Position numbers and translations under genes: made by a program. Shown piece after piece: positions 22,516 to 34,534 of a stretch of 64,000 nucleotides of DNA. Every line of letters starts with the position of its first letter. Position 1 is the first letter of the stretch. The notes beneath the pieces were generated by a model, which saw only the letters and a program-made list of their open reading frames with translations, searched no databases and was not told the DNA's origin. This DNA is from Cochliopodium minus. Its lineage: Eukaryota; Discosea; Himatismenida; Cochliopodiidae. The stretch spans positions 1 through 64,000 of the forward strand of contig JAMYWO010000159.1 of NCBI GenBank assembly GCA_024220525.1, given 5' to 3'.

Positions 22516-24555
22516 ATGTCCAAAAGCTCCAATCAACCCATAATTTCTTTTGATAAGTTGTCGCGAGAGCTTGGAAAACCTCCAATCATCGCACAAAAGA
22601 AGATATTGATATCAAGTAAGGATATTTTCTCCACATTCAAAATTATTAATTAAGATATTTTAAATATCTGTAAATTTGGAATATATCATATTTGAAAACT
22701 AGTTTATATACCATAGAAAAATAAAATAAAATTTTATATACGTTTAAAAATTTTTTATTGTGATAATAATCCCATAAAAAATTTATCAAAGATTTGAATC
22801 TTCAAATTTGATAATGAAACTAAATATTTCAATATTTCCTTGAATATAAAAATATTTTTATATTTTAAATAGTCTTCAACATGAATCAAAGAATAGAAAG
22901 TAATCAAAACAAAACTGTAACTATAGAAGAGCTTGAAAAAGAACTGAAAAAACAATACAATCACTTGGTAGACGCCAACACACTAGAGGAAGAGATTTTC
23001 GAAGGATATCTCGTCTCAGATGAACTCCCCAAACCTCCCACCAAGTTTCCCATAAGAGTTATCATTGGTGCAACTCCTTCCAGTCCCAAAAATCAAAAAG
23101 TGTATCTCTACACAAAACTCAGCGGCTACATCTCTCAAATAATGCATGATCACTGTAAAAAAAATAATGAAAAAATTATTTTTTTAATAAATTATTTTTA
23201 AAATTTTCATTATTATATTCAAAAAAAAAAAAAAAAGCTGCAGTTCCTATCTCAATTCAAGCAAGTTTTTAACCTCATAATTTTTTTTTTTTTTTCATTA
23301 ATCAAAAAATAAAGGTGGGACAGAAATTAATCCATTGGTTTGATACAAGGTTAAAAATTTTGTTAATTATTTCTTCATTTCTTTTTATAATTTTTCTTTA
23401 ATTTTTATTTTTATTTTTTATTTTTATTTTTTTTAATTATTTTTCCTATTTAAATTCATTTTTTTTAATATTTTTTTCCTTAAAATCGTTTTTATGTTGT
23501 ACAAAAACTAGTTTTTCAATTTTAATGCCATGGAAAACACAATCTTGTTCAGCAGTATTTTGTGGATCGGATTCACAAGATCAAGAAGTGAAAGACTTGG
23601 AAAACAACGCCAAAAATAGGTCACTTATTGTGAAATTTATTCAAGAATGGAATTGCAAGATGGTCTACAACAAAAAATGTAAAAAAATTATATTTTTATT
23701 TATTTTTATTTATTTATTATGTAATTTTTTTAAAAAAATTTATTTTTTATTTTTTATTTTTTATTTTTTATTTTGATTTTTTATTTTATTTTTTATTTTT
23801 TATTTTTTATTTATTCTTTATTTTTTTTTTATTCAATTTGAAACTATTTTTTATAATTCAGCTTTTTATTTTTATATTTTTATTTTATTTTTTTTTTATT
23901 TTATCTTTAATTTAAAAATTTTTTGTTTTATATTTTTTATTTAGTTTTTTTTATTTTTATTTTTATTTTTTATTTTTAAATTATCATTTTTGTTCATTAA
24001 TTTTTTTTTCAAGTGTATAATTCCATGGTGTTTGTTAACAGCTTTTTGGAGAGTCTGGAGTTGAAATCTCCTTTAAATAATTTATTAATACAAAAGTACA
24101 AATTTATTTTTTTTAATCAAATTTTTTGTTAATACTTCATTTTTAAAAACAAAGTTGGATATCTGAATATGAAAGTCAAAACATTCCTCTCTTTCCTGAA
24201 TTTAAATATGAAAATATTACAACTAAATTTTTGTCACATGATCAATTAGATGACTTGTAAATTTTTTTTTTTCATTTTTTATTTTTATTTCATTTTATTA
24301 TTTATTATTTATCAATTTTTAAAATTTTTTGTTTTATTTTTCATTTTTTATTTCGTTTATTTTTGTAGTCAACAAAATAATGATGGGCTAAAAAAAGAGG
24401 AGCTTGATCTGCTTCGATCTTTTCACAGGGCCTTCCTGATGAAAGGAGATCTAGGCACAGAGTGTAATGCACTGAACAGTGGGGACTCTGACTTTTTTGG
24501 GGAAGTAGAAATTCAAAATTCAATGAAAAATTATTTTGATATTTTCAAAAAATAA
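22516..24555 (+). CDS. Unrecognised protein, about eight exons; one junction unresolved
   Basis: Proposed exons are 22516-22615, 22873-23154, 23238-23264, 23316-23349, 23512-23678, 24014-24095, 24155-24256 and 24369-24555. They encode MSKSSNQPIISFDKLSREL... through EELEKELKKQYNHLVDANT, GYISQIMHDHC, KLIHWFDTSFSILMPW, DQEVKDLENNAKNRS and a C-terminus ending YFDIFKK. I do not recognise the family: there is no signal peptide, transmembrane segment or known motif. All later junctions keep frame. The step from 23154 (phase 1) to the exon at 23238 (needs phase 0) is off by one base, so an exon edge is wrong, a micro-exon is missing, or there is a one-base error in the adjacent A run. Length would be about 325 residues. 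It converges on the G-alpha gene with 75 bp between stops. Confidence 0.55.
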
Positions 24556-24630
24556 AAAAAAGTTTTTTTTTCAAATAATTTAATAATTTAATAATTTAAT
24601 TTTTTTTTTATTTTCATCGAAAAAACTGTT

Positions 24631-26271
24631 TTAAATATTCTCAAAGCTCTCAAGTGTCATTTGCACAAAAATATCTGTCAAAGCACCAGTAAACAATTTG
24701 GTGACGTCCTCAGTAGGGTTGTGGTCATAACAATAAATGCTCCTTTTCTAAGGAAATAAAAAGAAAAGATTTTAATTTAAAATAAAATAAAATAAATAAT
24801 GAATAAACAAAGTAAAAAAATTTTTTTTTGAAAACTTTTTACTTCAAAATTGTTTGTACTAGAAAATTTGTCGGAAATATATGACACAGCTGCGACATAT
24901 CTTGAGCCATAAAGCTCCAATTTCTTTTTCTCATTGCCAGTGATATTTTTGTTGACTACTTCCATTACCTCAACTTCATTGTAGTCCTAAATAGGAAAAG
25001 GGTATTCAAAATAAATAAAAACAGTGTTATTAGGAGTTTACTTGAAAGGCAATGGTCAAGGGAGTTTCCTTTAATTTTTCTGCGAATACGTCTTTATGGT
25101 TTAAAAATAGGATGACATTTGTGTTGAAGAACCACTTATCTTTTAGATTATATTTTAAAAAAAAGTCAATAAAGTTCTTGTTTTTTTAGATTATTTTTAA
25201 ATTCGGGTTTTACTGTTAACGAGATCTGAAAACATTTTGATTGATTCCTTCAATTTGTTCTTTTGTTCGTTATATTGGTCGTAGTCCGCCAAGGAAGCAA
25301 CAAAAAAAATGGCAGTTACGTCTTGGAACAAGTGAATCCACTTATTTCTATCGTTACGTTGACCTCCTTTTTTTCAAAAAAAATTTCAATAAAATAAGTT
25401 TTAAAATAAGTTTTAAAAGTTTTTTTAAACCAATGTCAATCAAATTGCATTCAATGTAATTTGTATTGTCTTTTGGGTCAGTGTACATTTGAAAAGTAGT
25501 TTCCTTAATGCTGTTAGTACTCAAGTTTATGTATAATATGTCTTCCAAAGTAGGGAGGTAGTTGTTTGCACTTATTCTGTCTATTTCATCGAAATATCTA
25601 AAGGAACAATCAAAATATTTTATTAACAAAGATTTAGAATTTAAATTGATTTACACTGAGACGTTGCTATCCAAGTTTTTGTTATCTTTGTAAATGACCT
25701 GCAATGCTTCGTCTTTCCACAAACACTTCAGTGCATCTACTATTTCTTCGTTCAAAATCAGTTTTTCATTTTCTTTCAGTTCTTCAATTCTTCTCACTTT
25801 TTCCTAATAATCAATTTTTAATTTTTATATTTTTAATTTTTTCAGAGAAATTTTATATATTTTTTTTTTATTACCTCCTTTGACTCTTCCAATTTTATAT
25901 CTTTTGTTTTCAGATCGGATATCAAGCTTTTCATTGTATATATCATCCTTATATATATTGGTTGGATAAATTCCTTGAGATATTCTTCTTTTTCTTGTTT
26001 GAGAGAATGATACTTTATATTTCTCATAAATTGAGTTTTGGATGGAGATCCTAAATTAATATTTTGATAAAGAAAACCAAAAATAAAATTATTTTTTAAC
26101 TGAAAATAAAATATAACATAAAATAAAAATTAAAAAATTAATGTTACCTATCATCAAGATATTCGCTTGCTTCCTCATCATCTTGCTTCCTTCTTTTAAT
26201 ATCTTTTCCACATTTCGATTTCTTACCCTCTTTTCCTCCTCTTCTTCATCTTTTGATTGGCAAAACCCCAT
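24631..26271 (-). CDS. Divergent heterotrimeric G-protein alpha subunit
   Basis: Eight exons (26148-26271, 25875-26050, 25655-25803, 25431-25597, 25221-25366, 25042-25176, 24843-24986, 24631-24747) give 385 residues. MGFCQS at the N-terminus carries the myristoylation Gly and palmitoylation Cys of G-alpha proteins. The helical domain and switch regions are recognisable: YFDEIDRISANNYLPTLEDIL, then LIDIGGQRNDRNKW (switch II DxGGQR) and FFVASLADYDQ. NKxD appears as FLNHKDVF, and the C-terminal helix as VTKLFTGALTDIF. The phosphate-binding loop is abnormal: MIGSPSKTQF replaces GAGESGKST and is shorter. The TCAT guanine motif is also lost (YCYDHNPTED). Nucleotide binding is therefore doubtful; it may be a non-GTPase paralogue acting at the membrane. 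An upstream in-frame ATG exists, but the MGxC start is preferred. Confidence 0.9.
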
Positions 26272-26952
26272 CTCTCGTTTGTTTTTAAATGTAATTGTAT
26301 TCCAAATCAAATTTAGTTCAAATCTAAATTGATTCGATGATTTTGTTCTCTTTTTTTTTTTTAATTTTTAATTTTTTCTTCAAAATTTATTATTTTTTTA
26401 AAAAAAAATATTTTTTTAAAGGAAGAAAGCTGGATAATCAGATCCGAAGGCATAATGGGATTTTCATTTATTCTTTGTTTTAGATAAAAAATTATTAATT
26501 ATGATTGTTTCGTTCTGATGAATTTCTTCAATTCGAAGATATGATATTGAAATTCAAGTTATTTTATATGTACTGAACAAAAATATGCATATTTTGTCAA
26601 AAACAATGTTTAGCTTAATTGTTTAACTAAATAAAAAATATTCAATCTCAAAATTATCTCAATTTCAAGAACTAATGAAATGAAAGGTTTATGGGTTGAA
26701 AGTTTTGATTCAATTTTTGGAATTAATGGAAGAGGAAATATATTTTTTAATATTCCAAAAATAAAAAAATTGGGATATCAAAAACTATTGATGTTGGAAC
26801 CTAATATTGAGTGAAAAATTAATTTAAAAATAAAAATGTTAAAATTTGAAGCAATTTTTTTCACAACAATTTAATTAATTTATTAATTAATTTATTAATT
26901 ATTATCAATTTTTAAATTTTCATGAAAAATGCTGAAAAATATTCTTTTGAAT
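26272..26952. other. Intergenic spacer, about 680 bp
   Basis: Lies between the G-alpha start and the sirtuin stop, both on the minus strand. I see only AT-rich sequence with short direct repeats of TTAATTTATTAATTAA near 26870-26900. No reading frame or RNA gene is convincing. Confidence 0.6.
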
Positions 26953-29617
26953 TCAAAAATTTTTTTTAATGTTGAAGAGGGTTTCTTGTGCACCTAAATC
27001 GAATCCCACAGCATTTTTGTACTTGCCAACGCTGGACTCTCTGGGGTTGATCCTTATGAAAAAAGATTTGGGATTCTTGGTGAGAAGTCTGTCGACTTGG
27101 TATCTCGTGGTCATTACGTTGACCTTTAGAAAAAAGAATATTTTTAACTTTAAAAAAACTAAAAATTTTATTCTTTGTTATTTATAAAACTAAAGAAAAC
27201 CAAAGAAAGGAAAAAACTGATTATTTAAAAAAGAAAATATTGATATTTTAATTAATTATATTAATTTTTATTTAATATTTAATATTTTAATTAGATTAAT
27301 ATTAATTAGATTTATTAAAATAATGAAAATTTAAAATAAAAAAATAAATATAATAAATAACTAAAGAATTAATTAAAAAATAAAAATAAATAGAAAAAAA
27401 GTATTTATTTAATTATTAGCCAATATTGTTACTCCGCAACCTATTTCTATGATAGAAATATTTTTCCCTTTTTGTTTCTCCAAGAAATTTTCGTATAGAA
27501 CTTCTTGTTTGTCCGAGCGGGTCGATATCCAGGTGTAATCTCCGAACATCAAGATGTTGGGTCTGACATGAGATTTGCATTTAGGACACTTCGGGATGGT
27601 TTCTTGAAAAAAATAAAAATAAAAATAAAAATAAAAATAAAAATAAAAAACAAAAATCAATAATAATAAAAAGATATTAAAAATAAAAATTAAACAATAA
27701 AAATTTAAAATATCAGATTCAAAAATATTTTGAATGGAAAAAGAAATTAAAAATATAAAATTAAAGTAAAAAAAAATTAAATAAAAATAAAAATAAAAAT
27801 TTTAAATAAAAATAAAAATAAAAATAAAAATAAAAATAAAAATAAAAATAAAAATAAATAAATAAATAAATAAATCAATAAATAAATAAATAAATCAATA
27901 AAAATAAAACAAAAATAATAAAATCAAAAATAATAAATAAAATAAAAAACAAAAATGATGAATAAATTTTTTTATTTTTTATTTTTACCCTTGATGCTTT
28001 GAGTACATCTGAAACTTTTATTTGCGTTTTGTGTAAACCCACTTGCTCAGAATTGTAAATGGCAGAATCGCATAGACTCAAACACTTTTATGATTGAATA
28101 ATTTTATTTTTCAAAAAAAAAAATAAAAACAAAAAATATGTAATTTTGTGAAAAAAAAAATTAAAAAATAATAAACAAAAATAAAAGTTAATAAATAAAA
28201 AAAAATTCGAATAAAAAATAAAAAATAAAAATTAAAAAATTAAAAAATAAAATAAAATCAAAAGATGGGTACTTGGAAATGATTTATGGATCCATGAATC
28301 TCCACTATTTTGTTTTGATCAAACTTTGCTTTTTGGAAATGACCGTCAACATTAGAAGTAAATCTTTTTTTTAAATTGAAAAAATATAATAATAAGAACA
28401 ATTTTAAAAAATAATTTAAAAAATAATATAAAAATGATTTAAAAATATTAAAAAAAAATTATTTACACAAAAAAATCTTTTTCTTTCAACATTTCCAAAA
28501 TATAGGAGAATCCTTCGTGGGGATTGGTCTCTTGGTACATATTGTATCTGTGCCCATAAAATCCCTACAAAAAAGAGAAAGTTTAAAACCAAAAAAAAAA
28601 ATTCTTTAAAAATTATAAACCCAAGCTAATTCGATGTCGTACATAAACCATTCTTTCATTTTTTTATTTAGGTTTTTGTTTTTTTTTTTTTTGTTTTTAA
28701 TTTTTTAATAGATTCATTTTAATTTTTTTTTTTTACTTGGATTTGCCATTGATTGAAAATCTATTTCACAAAAAATAAATAAATTCAAAAAAAAAAAAAA
28801 AAAATATTACCAAGGTTTAACTCTTTTAGCTTGGGATATGCAGTCCAAAATCCTTCTCGTGTGAACTGATAAGCTATTTTTTTTTTGAGAAATAAAAAAT
28901 ATTTATACCCTCTGGCCCGCGGAAGTCGGGTAGTTTGGAATCCACACCAATGCCTGCACCTAAATATTTATTTAAAATTATTTTTGATTTACAATTTTTT
29001 TCCAAGAATTAATAAAGGTTTTGTGCAAAAAAAATTTTGAAACTTTTTTTTTTATCGATCTTGAGAGTAAAACTGAGAATCACAACATTTTATTTTGAAA
29101 TGAAAACAAAAAATAAAATATTTTTCTTTCTAAAAATATTAAGGGCCAAGCAACCAAAAAATTTATAAAAATCCTTTGCATTAAAAAGATAAAGTAATTG
29201 CAATTATATCACATATGGTTTCATATATTGGATTTATCGATCATTTTATAAAGAAAATAAGGAAATCAAAACAAAAAATAAAATATTTTTCTTTCTTATT
29301 ATGGGCATAATGGCAAGAATTTCCAAAAATTTGATGCAATACGGATTTAAGATTTTTGAAATTTTTATAAAAATATCACATATAACAAAAAGAATTTATT
29401 ACTAACCAGCAATTATTATCACGGCATCTTGAGGGTTTTTTATGGTTATTATTCGATCAATCTATCTATAGAGAATAATTTTACCACTATTTCTCAAATT
29501 TTTCGCAGCCAATTGATATTTCTCATTCAAATCGATGGAATAGAATAATTTATTGAAAGATTGAAATTTGGACTCATTCATAAATTTATTTTTGATTTTT
29601 TTGAAAGAGAAAGACAT
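26953..29617 (-). CDS. Sir2-family sirtuin (NAD-dependent protein deacylase), many exons
   Basis: At least nine exons assemble a complete sirtuin core. The NAD-binding motif is AGAGIGVDSKLPDFRGPE, then FWTAYPKL, FYGHRYNMYQETNPHEGF, TSNVDGHFQKA (NAD ribose motif) and EIHGSINHFQ with the catalytic His. The zinc site is CLSLC and CPKCKS, so the first pair is spaced CxxxC instead of CxxC. The C-terminal Rossmann part follows: HVRPNILMFGDYTW, IIEIGCG, TTRYQVDRLL and FFIRINPRES. The end is GFDLGAQETLFNIKKNF. The likely role is lysine deacetylation or deacylation; the cell compartment is not evident. The N-terminal exon (MSFSFKK..., start 29617) runs in frame into a TAG at 29462-29464 directly before the exon IDRIITIKNPQDAV, and no splice pair removes it cleanly. 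The first exon may be wrong, or the gene may be damaged. Confidence 0.88.
28966..29403 (-). repeat. Sirtuin intron carrying two copies of the dispersed repeat
   Basis: Two partial copies, about 29080-29200 and 29240-29395, share AAAACAAAAAATAAAATA followed by TTTTTCTTTCT with bases 30-58. The flanking segments GGGCATAATG, AAAGATAAAGT and TTTTTATAAAAATATCACAT are also shared with bases 78-290. The copies are diverged and lie inside an intron, as does the copy in the PH gene. Confidence 0.65.
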
Positions 29618-29788
29618 TTTTTTATTATTTGTGAAACCGTAAAAAAATTTAATTTGAATTGTTATCACCTAATCAAAGTATTGGGTTATTCTCAAATAGA
29701 ATTCAATTCAATGTTGTTTGTATTTTAATTTCTTTTTCGGAGATTGATAATTTAAAAAAAAAATTTAAAGATTCAAAAAAAAAAAAGG

Positions 29789-30746
29789 ATGAATGGAACC
29801 AGAGGCAACAACCACATTAATAAAATATTGGTCCAAGAAATCAAAAAGGGAAATAATGTAATAAATTCAATTATTAAACAAATGAGTAATATAATCATTA
29901 AAATGGATTATAAAGAAAAGGATAATTGAATTTCTTGACAAAGGAAGTGATACGAATGCTCAATTTGGAGAAGGTGCCAAAAATAAATATTTTTTTCAAA
30001 TAAAATTTAAATGAGATAAAAGATAAAACTGCCATACATTGGGCTTGTATTAAACATCAAGAAATTGAATTATCTACTTTCAATAGATTACTAGAATTTG
30101 CCAATGTAAACATTTTAGATGAAAAAAAAAACTCTCCGCTAATGCTACTTCTTCATGGGCAAATTCTCAACGCCAAATCAACCCAAGTCGTAAAAATGTT
30201 GTTGTCAAAAGGAGCCAATGTTAACGCGATTTATACGGAGAACAACTACAGTCTTTTAGATTATTTAATCTCAAACGAAAAGCTCAACAAAGAAATTATT
30301 AATTTCTTTCGGATAAAAGGAACAAAGATGAGGGAAAGTGTGGTAAAATCAAATCAAATTATTTTCTTAAAAAATTTTTTTATTTTCTTCTAATTTTTAT
30401 AGTACAACAAAATTTCCAATAATGTTAGTTTGATGAAGATTTTCGAGGATCACCACTTGTGGAGCGTTGACAGACATTTCCTTTTTCCTAGTAACTTAAA
30501 TAAATTCATAATTTTTTTTATATTGTTCATCAAGGAATTAAGAAAAAAATATTCTTTTGTTTTCCCAAAGCCTCTTGTAATTATTTATCAACAATTTCCT
30601 TTCTCATTTTTAACTTTTTATTTTAGATTTGGGTGGTTTTAAAGTACTACATCGTCTTCAAAACGTTTGAAGAACCCAACGATAAATTTTTGGATAAGAA
30701 AGAAAAGACAATGAAACTATTTTACGAAAAACCTAATTTCAAATAA
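29789..30746 (+). CDS. Small ankyrin-repeat protein
   Basis: Exons starting MNGTRGNNHINKILVQEIKKGNN, then KRIIEFLDKGSDTNAQFGE, then a long exon with ankyrin signatures (KTAIHWACIKHQEIELSTFNRLLEF, NSPLMLLLHG, VVKMLLSKGANVNAIYTENNYSLLDYL) ending about 30578 or 30360, and a last exon IWVVLKYYIVFKTF...EKPNFK. It is roughly 250 residues. The N-terminal repeats are degenerate. The C-terminal segment is aromatic and basic and not recognised. The exact donor in the 30360-30640 region is uncertain because that frame stays open. Ankyrin repeats mediate protein binding; no catalytic domain is attached. In the corrected contig order it converges on the LRR gene. Confidence 0.65.
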
Positions 30747-31079
30747 AGTTTTATTTAATAAAACTTTGAATTTACTTTTTTTTTAACATTTTTAATCCCA
30801 TTGTAAAATCAACGAGATATAAATGAATGATATAAAAATAATGCTAAATAAATTATATACCTTCGATTTAAAGAAATATTCATTATATCTATCAAGATTT
30901 TAATTTTGAATGGTATATTCTCTTTCATTTTACTGGATTTTGAGGTGAACATNTAAAAAATAAAAAATAAAAAATAAAAAATAAAAAATAAAAAATAAAA
31001 AATAAAAAATAAAAAATAAAAAATAATTTAATAAATGAAAAAATGTTTAAAAAAAGAAAAATAAAAATTTAAAAATTTT
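30747..31079. repeat. Intergenic end of C3, gap, and (TAAAAAA)n at start of C4
   Basis: 30885-30952 duplicates 6925-6992 (C3/C2 overlap) and ends at the n at 30953. From 30954 to about 31024 is a pure (TAAAAAA)n heptamer run. It probably belongs to an intron of the GH18 gene. No gene is seen. Confidence 0.85.
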
Positions 31080-31959
31080 ATACGGCGTATGTATCCATGG
31101 ACATTGGTATTGTTTTCCCCGTGTATTTTGATAAGTAAGTCAAATTCCAAAAGTTACTCCAAGTGGCAAAATCTCTAATTTAAAAAAATAAATAAAAGAA
31201 AAATGCGATTGAAATAAAAAAAATTAATTTACACACTCAGTGTGAGATTTTGTTTGTCAAGAGCAGCAGAAAAAGATCCCAAAAATTGAGCGTATCTTTA
31301 TTTTTCAAAAAAAAAATAAAAAAAAATAAAATAAATAAAATAAAAATAAAAAATAAAAAAATCAACTTTAGTGAATCCATATCTGATCCATTTCCACTTG
31401 GTTCCCAATCTATATTATACCCAGAGTAATTGTAGGTTTTTGCTCTTTGTACAGCGTAGCTGATGAAACTTATTATGTTAGTGTCGTTGTAGATGAAATT
31501 TCTTATTATGTCCCAACTTGCAGTAGTTATCATTGGAATTGCTTTGAGATTAAAAGATTGGATATTCTTAAATTCAAAAAAAAAAAAAAAATTAAATTAA
31601 ATTTTTGTTAGGGAGCGGGATTAGATATACGTCGTTCACCGATGTGAAATTATTATAGATCATCTCTCCATTGTATCCTAAATCATAATCCTCGAAAGAG
31701 ATTGCAGTAAGATATTTTCTGTTGGAAGATAATTGTGAAAGCTGATTTTGGATATCTTGGTAATTGGATCCACATCTTTTTGAATTACAAAAATTTACAA
31801 AGTTTATGTGAACATAAATTGAAAAGAAGAAGTGTATCAAGCTATTTTTTTATTTATATTTTAATTTTTTTACCTTTCCAAACACATCCAAGGCATGCAT
31901 GTATATTGATATGAAAGATGAATGAAAAATAAAAAGAATAAGAGATATACAAGCTTCAT
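31080..31959 (-). CDS. GH18 chitinase-like protein, 5' part; 3' end lost at the gap
   Basis: A signal peptide (MKLVYLLFFLFFIHLSYQ) is followed by CMPWMCLERCGSNYQDIQN, an N-terminal strand (TAISFEDYDLG), and then the core FNLKAIPMITTASWDIIRNF. The catalytic strand is YNYSGYNIDWEPSGNG, matching the GH18 DxxDxDxE segment, with Glu of IDWE as acid/base; the first Asp is Ser-Gly here. SFSAALDKQNLTL and the next strand TIPMSMDTYA follow. It then reaches the contig edge in an intron. The family hydrolyses chitin or chitobiose (di-N-acetylchitobiase is the closest type by this motif), in the lysosome or outside the cell. The C-terminal third is expected at the far end of contig C5 in the corrected order. 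Confidence 0.83.
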
Positions 31960-32000
31960 TTTTTTTTTTTATTAAATTTCATAATTTTAAAATATATATT

Positions 32001-34534
32001 TTAAATAATAAACAATTTGATGGCTTTTTGGATGGGACTCTTGCAAAATGGACACTTTCCATGTTTCAAAAGCTCAACAGAACAAGCATCACAAACAACA
32101 TGGCCACATTCGAAAGTATGGGAGATTTTGCAGTCGAAACAGATCTGACATTCTAAACTCAATCCCTCCTCCTCTTTTTCTTTCTTCTCTTCCACAACAA
32201 TATTTTTAGTGGTAAAATTTTCTTGAATAGGGGAGTTTTTATTGTTTTCAACTTCGTTGTTGTAATTATTGTTATTAAAATTGTTAATGTCATTAACGTT
32301 ATTGTTATTAACGTTATTGTTATTGTTCTGAATTTCGAGATAAATAGGATTATAAGGAGGGTTATTAACGTTATTATTATAGTTACTAAAACTATTAAAG
32401 TTGAGATCATTATAATTAGAGTTATTGTTATTGTGATTATTATTAGAGTTATTATTGTCGTTATTATTATTGTTATTATTATTATTAGAGTTATTATTAT
32501 TAGAGTTATTATTATTAGAGTTATTGTTATTATTGTTATTGTTATTAGAGTTATTGTTATTATTGTTATTGTTATTATAATTAGAGTTATTATTGTTATT
32601 ATAATTAGAGTAATTATCATTATTACTATTATTATTATTTTTATTATAATTAGAGTAATTATTATAGTTATTATTGTTGTTGTTTTTATTGTTTTTGCTA
32701 TTATTACTATTTTTATTGTCATTGTTATTATTATTATTGTTTTTATTATGACTAAACAAATTGAAACTGTTTTGGTTGTGGAAATTGGCTTCAAATAAGG
32801 CCCTGTCATTCAAAATATTCGCGTTGCTTCCGAACAGAGTTATGGTAATGGGACGCCCTGTCGTTCCAAATAGAGTAGTTTTATTGGCTTGACATGCCCT
32901 CAAAGCAGATTCATGATCCTTGTAAGTAACAAAAGCAGACCCTAAAAATAAAATGAAAAATAAAAATGAAAAATATAAAATGAAATAAAAAAATAAAAAA
33001 ATAAATAAAAAATTTTGAAAGAAATATTTAAATTTTAAAAGAAATAAATATAACAAATTTATATTTTTACTTTTATCTTTTTTCATTCCGACTTTTAATT
33101 GATTATTTTTGTTTCTTTGTATTTCTCCATACTGAGAGAAGAAGTGGACAAGATACTCGACCGTTGTGAGATCTTTTATGTTGGTGATGTTCACTCTACA
33201 AGGAAGAATGCATTTAGGTTTTCTTAAACTGTTTGTGGGCTTTCCTGTAAAGGCAAAAAAAAAATTATAAAAAAATGATAATAATAATAATAAATATAAA
33301 ATTAATAAATAATAAATTAGAGATGTTCAAAATTTTACAACAGTTTAAATTTTGTTAGCAATTAATTTATATCCGCTAACAAAGTTGTAAATTTTGGACA
33401 TTTCCAATAATAAATTAAATTTAATAAAATTATTAAAAATAAAAATTTTTTTGCCATTATTTTCTTGATTTTGATTCTTATTTTGGTTATTGGATCTCCT
33501 ATTTGTATTTATATTTCTCTCTTTTTTTTCCACTTCTTGTTTATCTGTGGCCATAATGACCCTGATGGGATATCTTCCCAAATCAGCTGCACCATTGGCC
33601 TGATTGGAAGCCTTCAATGCATCATCGATGTTTTTATACACGATAGATACGACACGTGATCCTTTATTCGGGTTGATTTTTACACTGATTTTTTTATCAC
33701 CATTTTTATTCACTGAAATCTCTCCATATTTTGAGAAGTATTCGTATAGATGATCCTCAGTGATGTTATCATCATTCAGATCGAGTATCTTGATTGTGGA
33801 TTCAATTTCTCTTCTACGAATAGTTTTGGAATTACTTTCCTTCTTCTCCTCTTTGAGATCATGGCGATTGATAAGGCTATCATCATTGTTTTTGTTGTTA
33901 GGGATTTCTATAATATCATCTTTGCTTTGATCATCATTGTGGTTTTGAATGATATAGTTGGATTGATCTTCATTCTCTAATTGATTTTGTTTATTATCTT
34001 TATTTTGATTTTTTTGATTAAATTTTTGGCGGTTATTTTCATCCTTTTTGTTATTTCTCTTATTTCCTGTATTCTTGTTGATTTGATTCTTATTTTCTTT
34101 TTTTATATTCCTTTTTACTCCATGCAAATAAACATCAATTGGCTTTCCTGATATTCCTTTATGTAGTAAATTTGAGATTGAATAATTTATAAGAGGTGAA
34201 TGTAAATATAATAGAGATAATGGCCAATATAAAATAATCCGATCTGATATTGATATAATCCATTACCAAAATCTGTTGCACCATCTGATTTACATGCTTC
34301 TTTTGCTGAATCTTCATTTTTGAAAACGACGAAAGCAGTTCCATTGAAATTATCGGTTCTATCCTTCCCTATCCTTATCTTATACACCCCTTTCTTATTC
34401 ATCTCTAATTCCCCATATTTAGAGAAATATTCAACTAGCGATTCTACAGTAACATCATTTTCTTGAATATTTGCTATATCAACTCTCCTGACTGATGTAT
34501 CTTTTACTTTTTCTATTATTTCACTCCTATTTAC
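32001..34534 (-). CDS. Three-RRM, Asn-rich, RING-finger protein
   Basis: Exon order on the minus strand gives RRM 1 (RRVDIANIQENDVTVESL...FNGTAFVVFKNEDSAKEAC), a Lys/Asn/Gln linker, RRM 2 (IKILDLNDDNITEDHLYEYF...RVVSIVYKNIDDALKA) and RRM 3 (RVNITNIKDLTTVEYLVHFF...GSAFVTYKDHESALRAC). An Asn-rich tract of about 150 residues follows. A C3HC4 RING closes the protein: CQICFDCKISHTFECGHVVC...CPFCKSPI. The RRMs suggest RNA binding. The RING suggests ubiquitin ligase activity, as in MEX3/Unkempt-like regulators, though no KH domain is present. The N-terminus (before 34534) is unresolved. One intron near 33458 seems to start with GC. The Asn tract comes from low-complexity AAT/AAC codons and produces long antisense frames that are not genes. 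Confidence 0.83.
33323..33401. repeat. Nested inverted repeat (hairpin) in an intron
   Basis: The outer arms ATGTTCAAAATTTTACAAC and (complement) ATGTCCAAAATTTACAAC pair with one mismatch and one indel. The inner arms TTTGTTAGC (33351-33359) and GCTAACAAA pair perfectly. It resembles a small foldback element inside an intron of the RRM/RING gene. Confidence 0.5.

Noticed and set aside
32223-32798. 191-residue plus-strand frame rich in Ile and Val
   Set aside because: Antisense of the AAT/AAC tract that encodes the Asn-rich linker of the RRM/RING protein.
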